NCBI RefSeq assembly: GCF_018070465.1
Contig: NZ_JAGPXT010000009.1
Coordinates: 164,348 to 228,347 of the forward strand
Length of the DNA stretch: 64,000 nucleotides
Source of the DNA: Micromonospora sp. C95
Lineage (GTDB): Bacteria; Actinomycetota; Actinomycetes; Mycobacteriales; Micromonosporaceae
Direction of reading: 5' to 3'
Shown here: piece after piece, positions 41,405 to 51,000 of the stretch
Numbering within the stretch: the stretch's first letter is position 1
How the letters are laid out: each line of letters opens with the position of its first letter
The notes under the pieces: model-generated
The model's database searches: none
Seen by the model: only the letters and a program-made list of their open reading frames with translations
Told to the model about the DNA's origin: nothing
Translations under genes and position numbers: made by a program

Positions 41405-43174
41405 TCAGCCGTTCTCGCGCCACCGGTTGGTGATCGGTAGCCGCCGGTCCCGGCCGAACGCCTTCATGGAGATCTTCGTACCCGGCGCGGACTGGCGGCG
41501 TTTGTACTCGGCGGTATCCACCATCCGCAGCACCTTGTCCACCACAGCCGGGTCGTGACCGTCGGCGATCAGCCCGTCCCGGCCCAGGTCACCGTCGATG
41601 TAGCCGATCAGGATCGGGTCGAGCACGTCGTAGTCGGGCAACGAGTCGCTATCGAGCTGCCCCGGGCTCAGCTCGGCGCTCGGTGGCTTGCCGATCGAGT
41701 TCTCCGGGATCGGTGGCGTCAGGCCCACCCGGGTGGCCTCCGTGTTGCGCCACTTGGCCAGCCGCCAGACCAGGGTCTTCCACACGTCCTTGATCGGGTT
41801 GAAGCCGCCGACCGAGTCGCCGTACAGGGTCGAGTAGCCGACCGCCAGCTCGCTCTTGTTGCCGGTGGTCAGCACCAGGTGCCCCTCCTGGTTCGACAGC
41901 GCCATCAGGATGACGCCGCGTACCCGGGCCTGGAGGTTCTCCACCGCGACCCCGGACAGCGACATGTTCGCCAGGAAGGTGTCCACCATCGGCTGGATCG
42001 GTTCCACCCGGTAGTCCAGGCCGGTCCGCTTGGCCAGGTCGGCCGCGTCGGAGCGGCTGTGCTCCGAGGAGTGCTGGCTGGGCAGGGAGACCCCGACCAC
42101 CCGGTCGCCGCCGAGGGCGTCCACCGCGATGGCTGCCACCACCGCCGAGTCGATGCCACCGGAGAGCCCGAGCACCACCGAGGGGAAGCGGTTCTTCTCG
42201 ACGTAGTCCCGCAGGCCGAGCACCAGTGCCTGCCACACCTCGGCCTCGTCGGCCACCGGCTCGATGAGACCGCCGGTCGCCGCCGGGCCCGTCGGCGAGG
42301 GCGGGATCTCCCCGACGGTACGCCGCACCACCCGCAGCCCGTCGGCCAGCTGCTCGCCGTCGTTGCCCGCATCGGTGCCGTCGGTGGCGGCGGGCAGGTC
42401 GACGTCGTGCACGAGCAGGTGGGTGACGAACTGCGGTGCCCGGGTCAGCACCGTCCCGTCCGGTGCGACGATCATCGAGTCGCCCTCGAAGACCAGCTCG
42501 TCCTGACCACCGATCATGTTGACGTACGCGATGGTGGCACCGGCCTCGGCGGCCCGCCGGCGGACCAGCGGCATCCGCTGGTCGTCCTTGTTCAGCTCGT
42601 AGGGCGAGCCGTTGATGTTGACCACCAGCCCCACCCCGGCCCGCCGGGCGGCGGCGAACGGCCCGCCGGCCTGCCACAGGTCCTCGCAGATGGTCAGCGC
42701 CACGTCCACCCCGCCGAGCCGGACCACGGTGAGCATGTCGCCGGGCACGAAGTAGCGGTCCTCGTCGAAGACGCCGTAGTTGGGCAGGTGGTGCTTGAAG
42801 TAGGTGGCGACCACCTCGCCGCGGTGCAGCAGCGCGGCGGCGTTGCGTGCCCCCCGGCCCGGCTCGGCGTCCGCGCTGACCTGCGGCGGCCCGTCGGCGT
42901 CCAGGTAGCCCACCACGACCGGCAGGTCACCGAGGCCGTCGGCGGCCAGGTCGGCGGCGAGCCGGGTGAGCGCCGCCTGGGAGGCGGCCACGAAGGACCG
43001 CCGGAAGACCAGATCCTCCACCGGGTACCCGGTCAGCATCAGCTCGGGGAACAGGACGAGCTGGGCGCCGGCGGCGGCGGCCCGGCGGGTCCAGGCACGG
43101 ACGAGACCGGCGTTGCCGGTGAGGTCACCGACACTGGGGTTGACCTGGCACAGGGCGAGACGCAGGGTGGGCAT
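41405..43174 (-). CDS. nadE: Glutamine-dependent NAD+ synthetase
   Basis: A 589-residue two-domain enzyme. Residues 1-270 form the CN-hydrolase glutaminase, with the catalytic triad in FPELMLTGYP (Glu), YFKHHLPNYGVFDE (Lys) and TICEDLW (Cys163). Residues 290-589 form the ATP pyrophosphatase synthetase with SGGIDSAVVAAIAVDALGG (PP-loop), LTTGNKSELAVGYSTLYGD and KPPSAELSPGQLDSDSLPDYDVLD (in part). It makes NAD+ from deamido-NAD+, ATP and Gln. ATG 43174 begins MPTLRLALCQVNP, the conserved N-terminus. It is divergent from glnA2, with about 200 bp between. Confidence 0.97.
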   Translation of the reverse strand: MPTLRLALCQVNPSVGDLTGNAGLVRAWTRRAAAAGAQLVLFPELMLTGYPVEDLVFRRSFVAASQAALTRLAADLAADGLGDLPVVVGYLDADGPPQVSADAEPGRGARNAAALLHRGEVVATYFKHHLPNYGVFDEDRYFVPGDMLTVVRLGGVDVALTICEDLWQAGGPFAAARRAGVGLVVNINGSPYELNKDDQRMPLVRRRAAEAGATIAYVNMIGGQDELVFEGDSMIVAPDGTVLTRAPQFVTHLLVHDVDLPAATDGTDAGNDGEQLADGLRVVRRTVGEIPPSPTGPAATGGLIEPVADEAEVWQALVLGLRDYVEKNRFPSVVLGLSGGIDSAVVAAIAVDALGGDRVVGVSLPSQHSSEHSRSDAADLAKRTGLDYRVEPIQPMVDTFLANMSLSGVAVENLQARVRGVILMALSNQEGHLVLTTGNKSELAVGYSTLYGDSVGGFNPIKDVWKTLVWRLAKWRNTEATRVGLTPPIPENSIGKPPSAELSPGQLDSDSLPDYDVLDPILIGYIDGDLGRDGLIADGHDPAVVDKVLRMVDTAEYKRRQSAPGTKISMKAFGRDRRLPITNRWRENG

Positions 43175-43377
43175 GTCCTCATCTTGCCCCAGCGGTACGG
43201 GCTCGACACGCCGGCGTGGAGCAGTCCGGCCGGGTCGGACCGCCGGTCGGGACGGGACGGGACGCAACGGCCGCAGTTCGGTTAACGTCTGCGTAATCGG
43301 GTCGGTGGAGACTGGTCGGTCAGGTCGGGCAGAGTCAGACCGAAGGCGGACATAGCGTGTCGCGGAAGGTTGGGGAA

Positions 43378-44727
43378 GTGGACCGTCAGCAGGAGTTCGT
43401 CCTCCGTACGCTGGAAGAGCGGGACATCCGTTTCGTCCGGCTGTGGTTCACCGATGTGCTCGGCACGCTCAAGAGCGTGTCGGTCGCCCCCGCCGAACTG
43501 GAGGCCGCCTTCGAGGAGGGCATCGGCTTCGACGGCTCGGCGATCGAGGGGTTCGCCCGGGTCTTCGAGTCGGACATGGTCGCCATGCCGGATCCGACCA
43601 CCTTCCAGGTGTTCCCGTTCGAGGGTGGGGTCAGCGGCGAGAGCGCCCGGATGTTCTGCGACATCCTGCTGCCCGACGGCGGCCCGTCCTGGGCCGACCC
43701 CCGCCACGTGCTGCGTCGGGCGCTGTCCCGGGCGGCGGAGAAGGGCTTCACCTTCTACACCCACCCGGAGATCGAGTTCTTCCTGCTGGAGAACGGGCCG
43801 ATGGACGGCTCGGTGCCGATCCCGGTGGACACCGGCGGCTACTTCGAGCACACCACCCACGCCGTGGCGCGGGACTTCCGCCGCCAGGCGGTGCTGTCGC
43901 TGGAACGGATCGGCATCTCGGTGGAGTTCAGCCACCACGAGGTCGCTCCGGGCCAGCAGGAGATCGACCTGCGCTACGCCGACGCGCTCACCACCGCCGA
44001 CAACATCATGACGTTCCGGCACGTGGTCAAGGAGGTGGCGCTCTCCACCGGCGTGCAGGCCACCTTCATGCCCAAGCCCTTCACCGACCAGCCGGGCAGC
44101 GGGATGCACACGCACCTGTCGCTGTTCGAGGGCGAGCGCAACGCGTTCCACGACGCCAGCGACCCGATGAAGCTGTCCAAGGTGGCCCGGGCGTTCATCG
44201 CCGGGCTGCTGGCCCACGCCCGGGAATACACCGCGGTCACCAACCAGTGGGTCAACTCGTACAAGCGGCTGTTCCCGCAGGCGTTGCCGGACCGGGTCAC
44301 CGAGAGTCCCGCGTACGTCTGCTGGGGGCACCTGAACCGTTCCGCGCTGGTCCGGGTCCCGGCGTACGGCAAGCCGAACTCGGCCCGGGTGGAGATCCGT
44401 TCGCCCGACTCGGCCGCCAACCCGTACCTCGCCTTCGCGGTGCTGCTCGGCGCCGGGATGAAGGGCATCGAGGAGGGGTACGAGCTGCCGCCGGGCGCCG
44501 AGGACGACGTGTGGGCGCTGACCAGCGCCGAGCGACGGGCGATGGGGTACGAACCGTTGCCGGAGAACCTGTCCGAGGCGATCGACGTGATGGCCGGTTC
44601 GGAACTGGTCGCCGAGGTGCTCGGCGAGCACGTCTTCGACTTCTTCCTCCGCAACAAGCGGGCCGAGTGGGAGCAGTACCGCCGCGAGGTCACTCCCTAC
44701 GAGCGCCAGCACTACCTCTCGCTGTAG
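43378..44727 (+). CDS. glnA2: Glutamine synthetase, type I (GlnA2-like)
   Basis: A 449-residue glutamine synthetase. The N-terminus DRQQEFVLRTLEERDIRFVRLWFTD (in part) and FDGSAIEGFARVFESDM match actinobacterial GlnA2 (M. tuberculosis Rv2222c). Active-site blocks are THPEIEFFLL, GSGMHTHLSLFEG and RVEIRSPDSAANPYLAFAVLL. The adenylylation segment that in GlnA1 reads DLYDLPPEE is here DDVWALTSAE, without tyrosine, so GlnE would not modify it. The GTG at 43378 gives VDRQQ, the family's usual start; GTG 43357 would add seven residues. Confidence 0.95.
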   Translation: MDRQQEFVLRTLEERDIRFVRLWFTDVLGTLKSVSVAPAELEAAFEEGIGFDGSAIEGFARVFESDMVAMPDPTTFQVFPFEGGVSGESARMFCDILLPDGGPSWADPRHVLRRALSRAAEKGFTFYTHPEIEFFLLENGPMDGSVPIPVDTGGYFEHTTHAVARDFRRQAVLSLERIGISVEFSHHEVAPGQQEIDLRYADALTTADNIMTFRHVVKEVALSTGVQATFMPKPFTDQPGSGMHTHLSLFEGERNAFHDASDPMKLSKVARAFIAGLLAHAREYTAVTNQWVNSYKRLFPQALPDRVTESPAYVCWGHLNRSALVRVPAYGKPNSARVEIRSPDSAANPYLAFAVLLGAGMKGIEEGYELPPGAEDDVWALTSAERRAMGYEPLPENLSEAIDVMAGSELVAEVLGEHVFDFFLRNKRAEWEQYRREVTPYERQHYLSL

Positions 44728-44774
44728 CCGCTGCTCCCGGGCTGGCCTATCTGTCGCCGCGGCCGCAGCTGTGG

Positions 44775-44798
44775 GTGGGTCCGTGGGAACGGGCCCAC
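44775..44798 (+). terminator. Terminator hairpin after glnA2
   Basis: GTGGGTCCGT (44775-44784) pairs with ACGGGCCCAC (44789-44798), with one G-U pair, around GGGA. It is 48 bp downstream of the glnA2 stop and 90 bp upstream of the DUF350 start. No T run. Confidence 0.6.
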
Positions 44799-44887
44799 CG
44801 GCGGGCTGCCGGGCGTTGCCCGGTGCCGCTATCGTCTCGATCACCGTGCCGGCACCCGCCGGCCGGAGACCCGTCGGGAGGCAGTCG

Positions 44888-45313
44888 GTGCTGGAGGATC
44901 TGCTCAGCGGAGCCTGGCAGAGCGTGGTGTTCGGGGTCGTCGGAGTTGGCCTGATGGCCGCCGGCTTCGTCCTGGTCGACCTGCTCACCCCGGGCAAACT
45001 GCGGGACCTGATCTGGGTACGCCGCAACGCCAACGCCGGCCTGCTGCTCGCCGCGAACCAACTCGGCGTCGCCGGCATCGTCTTCACCGCGATCCTGACC
45101 AGCTACAGCGACTTCGCCAAGGGACTGGCCTCGACGGTGATCTTCGGGCTGATCGGCCTCGGCATCATGGCGCTTGCCTTCTTCGTGCTGGACCTGATCA
45201 CGCCGGGCAAGCTCGGCGAGGTCATCTGCGCCGACGAGCCGCACCCGGTGGCCCGGGTCAGCGCCGCCAGCCACTTCGGCGCCGCGCTCATCGTCTGCGC
45301 CTGCATCGCCTGA
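44888..45313 (+). CDS. DUF350 membrane protein
   Basis: A 141-residue protein of four helices in two repeats, each carrying FVLVDLLTPGKLRDLIW- or FFVLDLITPGKLGEVI-like loops, the DUF350 signature. It is known in diverse bacteria, but the role is unsettled. GTG 44888 follows GGGAGGCAGTC. A short upstream extension to 44771 is unlikely. It may be an independent transcription unit. Confidence 0.92.
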   Translation: MLEDLLSGAWQSVVFGVVGVGLMAAGFVLVDLLTPGKLRDLIWVRRNANAGLLLAANQLGVAGIVFTAILTSYSDFAKGLASTVIFGLIGLGIMALAFFVLDLITPGKLGEVICADEPHPVARVSAASHFGAALIVCACIA

Positions 45314-45392
45314 CCACTCCCCGGTCCGGCCCTCCGGGTCCGGCGCCCCGGTCTGGCCCGGTTCCCGGGCCTGCGCCGTCAGCGGTCGCCGG

Positions 45393-45442
45393 ATGCGGCA
45401 AGTCGGGCCTTCCCCGGCTCTGGAGACCGCGACTTGCCGCAT
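45393..45442. repeat. 50-bp inverted repeat at convergent gene ends
   Basis: ATGCGGCAAGTCG (45393-45405) and its exact complement CGACTTGCCGCAT (45430-45442) flank a 24-base GC-rich loop. It lies in the 296-bp gap between DUF350 (plus) and the secreted protein (minus), which holds no gene. Confidence 0.7.
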
Positions 45443-45609
45443 GTCGTGAGTCGGGCGGCCCCGGGCGTGCCCGGTGGGCGGCCCCGCAGGAGTGGAGCGG
45501 GGCCGCCCACGCGGCGCGGTACGTCGGCCCGGGCGTGCCCGTCGATCAGCCTGGGCCGCGTCGGGCGGTTACCTGTGCACGTGGCGACGGGTGGACGCCG
45601 GCCGAGGCG

Positions 45610-46119
45610 TTACTTGCCGCCGCGAAAGCCCGGGCCGCCCCAGCCACCGAACACGCCGGCCTCGACGGCGGCGGTGATCGCGTCGGCCTGCTCCTGGGTC
45701 AGCTTGCCGTCCTCGACCGCCTGCGCGAGCCGCTCGGCCAGCGCCTCCTTACGCTCCTCGGCCGACGGCGGGGTCCGCCGCTCGCCCTCGCCGCCCATGC
45801 GGCCCTCACCGCGCCCCGGGAAGCCCCGGTGGCCCTCGCGGTCCGTCCGACCCTGCTGGTGCTGCTCGCGGAGCTTCTCCAGCGCCTCGGTCACCTGCTC
45901 GGCCGGCACGCCCAGCTCCTCGGCCAGCGCCTCGGCGAACTGCGCGTGCCGTGCGGCCCGCTGGTCCTGCCGGTCGCCCTGCGGCGCGCTGCTCGCGCTG
46001 GCGCTCGGCGTGGCCTTGTCGTCGGCGAGCGCCACGGTGGGAGCGGCGATTCCCACGCCGAGCACGCCCGCCGTGGCCAGCCCGGCCAGCAGGTGCTTCT
46101 TCGAGATCGTGCGGAACAT
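45610..46119 (-). CDS. Secreted protein, DUF2680-like
   Basis: A 169-residue exported protein. The signal peptide (1-32, MFRTISKKHLLAGLATAGV then AAPTVALADD) has a likely AxA cleavage site. The mature part is Glu/Gln/Arg-rich with EALAEELGVPAEQVTEALEKL and, at the end, ALAERLAQAVEDGKLTQEQAD, two copies of the type of helical motif seen in DUF2680 proteins. The C-terminus is GGWGGPGFRGGK. ATG 46119 follows GGAGGAACG. Function unknown. Confidence 0.82.
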   Translation of the reverse strand: MFRTISKKHLLAGLATAGVLGVGIAAPTVALADDKATPSASASSAPQGDRQDQRAARHAQFAEALAEELGVPAEQVTEALEKLREQHQQGRTDREGHRGFPGRGEGRMGGEGERRTPPSAEERKEALAERLAQAVEDGKLTQEQADAITAAVEAGVFGGWGGPGFRGGK

Positions 46120-46247
46120 CGTTCCTCCAAGTCGTCGGTGATTGCTGACGTCACCGACAGTGACGAGCTGGGCTGGGCGCGAACCATGGCGAAGCTGTCA
46201 ACGAGCTGGCAATCCCGATCCAGAAGACAGACGATCCTGACAAGGGT

Positions 46248-47189
46248 TCAGCAAACGGCGGCGACCACGCTGAGGGTGCCGGCGTCGGCGTCGAGACTCG
46301 CCCGGGTACCGACCGGGACGGTGAGCTGACCGGGGCCGTGACCGACCGGCAGGCCACCGAGCACCGGTACGCCCAGGTCGCCGAGGCGCTCGCCGAGCAC
46401 GTCGGCCACCGTGGTGTCCCAGCCGTCGGCGCAGTCGGTGAACTGCCCCACCGCCACCCCGGCCAACCCGTCCAGCGCGCCGGCCCGGCGGAGCTGGGTC
46501 AACATCCGGTCGACCTTGTACGGCGGCTCCTGCACGTCCTCCAGCAGCAGCACCGCGCCGGTCAGGTCGGGCATGTCCGGGGTGCCGAGGGAGGCCACGA
46601 CCAGGCAGAGGTTGCCGCCCAGCAGCCGGCCGGTGGCCCGGCCCGCGACGCGTACGCCGAAGGTCTCCTCGCCCTCGACGGCGCTTACGGTGACCGGTTC
46701 GGTGCTGGTCATCGCCGCGTGCAGGGACTCGGCCGAGGCCAGCGGGGTGCGCTCGTCGCGCCAGGCCGCCCCCGGACCGTGCACGCCGGCCAGCCGGGCA
46801 CCCCGCCAGAGCGCCAGTTGCAGCGCGGTGATGTCGGAGAATCCGGCCACCACCTTCGGGTCACGGCGGACCGCCGTCATGTCGATCGCGTCCACCACCC
46901 GCTGCGCCCCGTAACCACCCCGGGTGCAGATCACGCCGCGCACCTGCGGATCGGCGAACGCGGTGTTGAGGTCGGCCGCCCGCAGCGCATCGGCCCCCGC
47001 CAGGTAGCCCTGCCGGGCGTAGGCGTTGGGCGCGAGCACCGGCCGCAGCCCCCAGCCGGTGAGCAGTTCCACGCCCCGGGCCACCCGTTCCGGGCGGGTC
47101 GGTCCGGACGGCGACACCAGCATCACCGTGTCGCCGGGACGCAGGGCGGGCGGGCGTACGACGTCGTCGGGCGTGGTGTGGTCGGACAC
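46248..47189 (-). CDS. LD-carboxypeptidase (MccF/S66 family)
   Basis: A 313-residue S66 serine peptidase. The N-terminal part has PALRPGDTVMLVSPSGP, ICTRGGYGAQRV (turn after the nucleotide-like fold) and VVAGFSDITALQL (nucleophile Ser). The C-terminal half has GRATGRLLGGNLCLV, LLLEDVQEPPYKVDRML (catalytic Glu) and PVGHGPGQLTVPVG (His). It cleaves muropeptide L,D bonds or peptide-nucleotide toxins such as microcin C. GTG 47189. It stands alone. Confidence 0.92.
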   Translation of the reverse strand: MSDHTTPDDVVRPPALRPGDTVMLVSPSGPTRPERVARGVELLTGWGLRPVLAPNAYARQGYLAGADALRAADLNTAFADPQVRGVICTRGGYGAQRVVDAIDMTAVRRDPKVVAGFSDITALQLALWRGARLAGVHGPGAAWRDERTPLASAESLHAAMTSTEPVTVSAVEGEETFGVRVAGRATGRLLGGNLCLVVASLGTPDMPDLTGAVLLLEDVQEPPYKVDRMLTQLRRAGALDGLAGVAVGQFTDCADGWDTTVADVLGERLGDLGVPVLGGLPVGHGPGQLTVPVGTRASLDADAGTLSVVAAVC

Positions 47190-47281
47190 AGCGGCAGCTT
47201 AGTTGCGGTGGCCAGGAACGTTCCCGCGCTCGGCGGTCCCGCTGGTCGGCCGGATCGGCCGGACCGGATAGCCTCGACGAT

Positions 47282-48046
47282 GTGGCAACTGCGTTGGTGA
47301 TCGAGAACGACCCGACCGACGACCCGCGCCGGCTGGGGGAGTGGCTGACCGAGGCCGGGCTGGAGCTGGCGGTGGTCCGCCCGCACGCGGGCGAGACCCT
47401 CCCCGCCGACCTGGACGGGTACGCCGCCCTGGTGGTGCTCGGCGGTGACCAGCAGGCCTACCCGCTCGTCGACGGGGTGCCGGCGGCGCCCTGGTTCCCG
47501 GCGGTGGAGAAGCTGCTCCGCAAGGCGGTGCGGCACCGGCTGCCGACCCTGGGCGTCTGCCTCGGTGCGCAGCTGCTCGCCACCGCCCACGCCGGCACGG
47601 TCGTGCGCAGCCCGTCCGGGCCGGAGGTGGGGCCCGCCGTGGTCGGCCGGCGGGACGCGGCCGAGTCCGATCCGCTCTTCCGGTACGTGCCGCTGATCCC
47701 CGACGTGTTGCAGTGGCACGCCGACGAGATCACCGAGCTGCCCGCCGGTGCCACCCTGCTGGCCGCCTCCACCCGCTATCCGCACCAGGCGTTCCGGCTC
47801 GGCGACCGGGCCTGGGGGTTGCAGTTCCACATCGAGTGCGACACCGCGATGATCGCCGACTGGGCCACCGACTCGGTGCTGCTGGCCGAGCTGGGCTACG
47901 ACCCGCAGCTGGTGATCTCCGCCTGCGACGCGGTGATGGCCGACGTCGAGGAGGTCTGGCAGCCGTTCGCGGCGCGGTTCGCCGCCGTCGCCCTCGGCGA
48001 GCTGGACGAGGGGTCGCGGCGCAGCCTGCCGCTGCTCGGGCACTGA
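47282..48046 (+). CDS. Class-I glutamine amidotransferase-like protein
   Basis: A 254-residue GATase1. The nucleophile elbow LGVCLGAQLLA (Cys about residue 97), and WGLQFHIE with the catalytic His and Glu near residue 183. VLGGDQQAYP corresponds to the oxyanion region. No synthetase partner domain is attached; paralogues act in cofactor synthesis or peptide hydrolysis. GTG start 47282. Its stop overlaps the glnE ATG by one base, so the two are coupled. Confidence 0.9.
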   Translation: MATALVIENDPTDDPRRLGEWLTEAGLELAVVRPHAGETLPADLDGYAALVVLGGDQQAYPLVDGVPAAPWFPAVEKLLRKAVRHRLPTLGVCLGAQLLATAHAGTVVRSPSGPEVGPAVVGRRDAAESDPLFRYVPLIPDVLQWHADEITELPAGATLLAASTRYPHQAFRLGDRAWGLQFHIECDTAMIADWATDSVLLAELGYDPQLVISACDAVMADVEEVWQPFAARFAAVALGELDEGSRRSLPLLGH

Positions 48047-51000
48047 TGGGCCGGCCGACCAGCGCCACGGGCCGCCTCGCCCGGTACGGCTTCGGCGTCA
48101 CCGACGACGAGGCGGGCGCTCGCGCCGCCGACCTGCTCGGGCCGGACGGGCTCGACCTGTGGCGCCCGCAGACCCAGGAACCCACCGGTGAGCAGGCTCA
48201 GGAGCTGCTCACCGCGCTGTCCCGGGCCGCCGACCCGGATCTGGCGCTGCGTCAGCTGCACCGGTTGGTCGAGGCGGAGCGCCGTGCGGCGGTCGGCCCG
48301 AACGGCACCGGAGGCCCGGGCGCGGCGCTGCGGCAACGGGGTGCGGGGCCCGGGCGCGTCACGGCGACCGCCACCGGCCAGAGCGGCGCCACCGGGAGCG
48401 GGGATGCCGGTGCCGCCGCGAGCGAGGGTGCGGCCGGCAACGGCGGCAGCCCCGGACGTGACGGTGTCGCCGGGGGCACCACTGCGGCCGGCGGCGGCAT
48501 CGGAGCGGGCTCGGTGCTGCTCGCCGCGCTGCACGACGACCCGGGTCTGCGTCGCCGGCTGCTCGCCGTGCTGGGTGCCTCCTCCGCGCTGGGCGACCAT
48601 CTGGTGGCCAACCCCGACCAGTGGCCGGTGCTGCGTACCGAGCCGGACGGTCTCGCCCCGACCGCGGACGGCCGGCTCGACAGGTCGGGCGAGGGCAACC
48701 CCGTCGCGGTGCTGCGGCGGGCGTACCGGCTGGCGTTGCTGCGGGTCGCGGCGGCCGACCTGACCGGCGGGCGCGGCCTGGAACAGACAATGGCCGCGCT
48801 GTCGGCACTTGCCGACGCCACGCTGTCGGCCGCGTACCAGATCGCCGTGGCGGAGTTGCCCGAGGGCACCCGGGAGCCACGACTGAGCGTGGTCGCCATG
48901 GGCAAGTGCGGCGGCGGCGAGCTGAACTACGTCTCCGACGTCGACGTGATCTTCGTGGCGGCCGAGGACGACGACCTGACCACCGCCACCACCGTGGCCA
49001 CCCGGCTGATCCACATCTGCGGGCTGGTCGCCTGGCCGGTCGACGCGGCCCTGCGCCCGGAGGGCAACCGGGGGCCGCTGGTGCGGACCCTCGCGAGCCA
49101 CCTGGCCTACTACCGGCGCTGGGCCCGGACCTGGGAGTTCCAGGCGCTGCTCAAGGCCCGCCCGGCCGCCGGTGACCTGGTGCTCGGCCAGGAGTGGATC
49201 GACGCGCTGGCGCCGCTGCTCTGGCAGGCGGCCGAGCGCCCCGAGGCGGTCGAGGACGTTCGGGCGATGCGGCGCAAGATCATTGATCACATCCCGCCGA
49301 AGGAGCTGGAACGCGAGATCAAACGCGGCCCCGGCGGGTTGCGCGACATCGAGTTCGCGGTGCAGTTGCTGCAGCTGGTGCACGGCCGGGGTGACGAGAC
49401 GTTGCGGGCGCCCGGCACCATCCCCGCCCTGCGGGCGCTGGTCACCGGCGGCTACGTCGGCCGGGCCGACGGCGAGGCGCTGCTGCGCGGCTACCGGTTC
49501 CTGCGCAGCGTCGAGCACCGGCTGCAACTTCAGGGCCTGCGACGCACGCACACCGTACCGACCGAGCCGGGCGCGTTGCGCTGGCTCGCCACCGCGCTCG
49601 GCTACACCGCCGGGCCCGGCCGCAGCGCCGTCGAGGAGTTCCGCGCCGAGTGGGTCACCCACGCCACCGAGGTACGCCGACTGCACGCCAAACTGCTCTA
49701 CCGGCCGCTGCTGGAGTCGGTGGCCCGGGTACCGGCCGACGGGCTGCGGCTGACCCCGCAGGCGGCCCGCAACCGCCTGGAGATCCTCGGCTTCGCCGAC
49801 CCGGCCGGGGCGCTGCGTCACCTGCAGGCCCTCACCGGCGGGGTGAGCCGGACCGCCGCCATCCAACGCACCCTGCTGCCGGTGCTGCTCAGCGAGTTCG
49901 CCGACGCGCCCGAGCCGGACCGGGGGCTGCTCAACTACCGCCAGGTCTCCGACTCCCTCGGCAGCACCCCCTGGTACCTGCGCCTGCTGCGCGACTCCGG
50001 TCCGGTGGCCCGCCGGCTGGCCCGGGTGCTCTCCGCCTCCCGGTACGTCGCGGACCTGCTGAAGCGGGAGCCGGAGGCGCTGCGCCTGCTGGCCGAGGAG
50101 AGTGAGCTGAGCCCGCGGCCACGCGAGGTGCTCTTCGACGGGCTCACCGCCGCCGCGGCCCGGCACACCGACCCGGTCGAGGCGACCCGGGCGGTACGCG
50201 CACTGCGTCGCCGGGAACTGCTCCGCCTTGCCTGCGCCGACGTGCTCAGCCGGGCCGGTTCGCTGGCCCCGGCCCGCCCCGACGGTGCCCGGAGCACGCC
50301 CGCCCTGTCCGACATCACGGCGGTCGGCACCGCGCTCTCCGACGTCACCGACGCGACCCTCGCCGCCGCGCTGCGGACGGCCCGCGCCGCCCAGCCGGCC
50401 ATGCCGGGACTGACGTTCGCGGTGATCGGGATGGGCCGGCTCGGCGGGTACGAGTCGAACTACCTCTCCGACGCCGACGTGCTCTTCGTCTACGAGCCGC
50501 CGGAAGGGGTCAGCGAGAGCGCGGCCAGTGCCGCCGCGCACGCCATCGCCGAGGAGCTGCGGCGGCTGCTCGGCATGCCCGCACCCGACCCGCCGCTCGG
50601 CGTCGACGCCGACCTGCGTCCCGAGGGCCGGCAGGGGCCGCTGGTCCGCAGTCTCGCCGCCTACCAGCAGTACTACGCCCGCTGGTCGAGGGTGTGGGAG
50701 GCGCAGGCGCTGCTGCGCGCCCGCTGCGTCTGCGGCGACGCCGACCTGGGCACCCGGTTCGAGCAGATGGTCGACCCGATCCGGTACCCGGCCGACGGGC
50801 TGACCCGGGAGCAGGTCATCGAGATCCGCCGGATCAAGGTGCGGGTGGAGACCGAGCGGCTGCCCCGTGGCGCCGACCCGGCCACCCACACCAAGCTGGG
50901 CCGGGGCGGCCTGGCCGACGTGGAGTGGGCGGTGCAGCTGCTCCAACTGCGGCACGCCGGCGCGTACCCGCAGCTGCGCGGCACGCGTACCCTCGACGCG

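Noticed and set aside
41555..43285. 576-residue plus-strand ORF opposite nadE
   Set aside because: Shadow of nadE; His/Gln/Val-rich with no motif.
43175..43377. GlnR box upstream of glnA2
   Set aside because: GGTTAACGTCTGCGTAATC near 43279 resembles one only in part; the second half-site does not match GaAAc.
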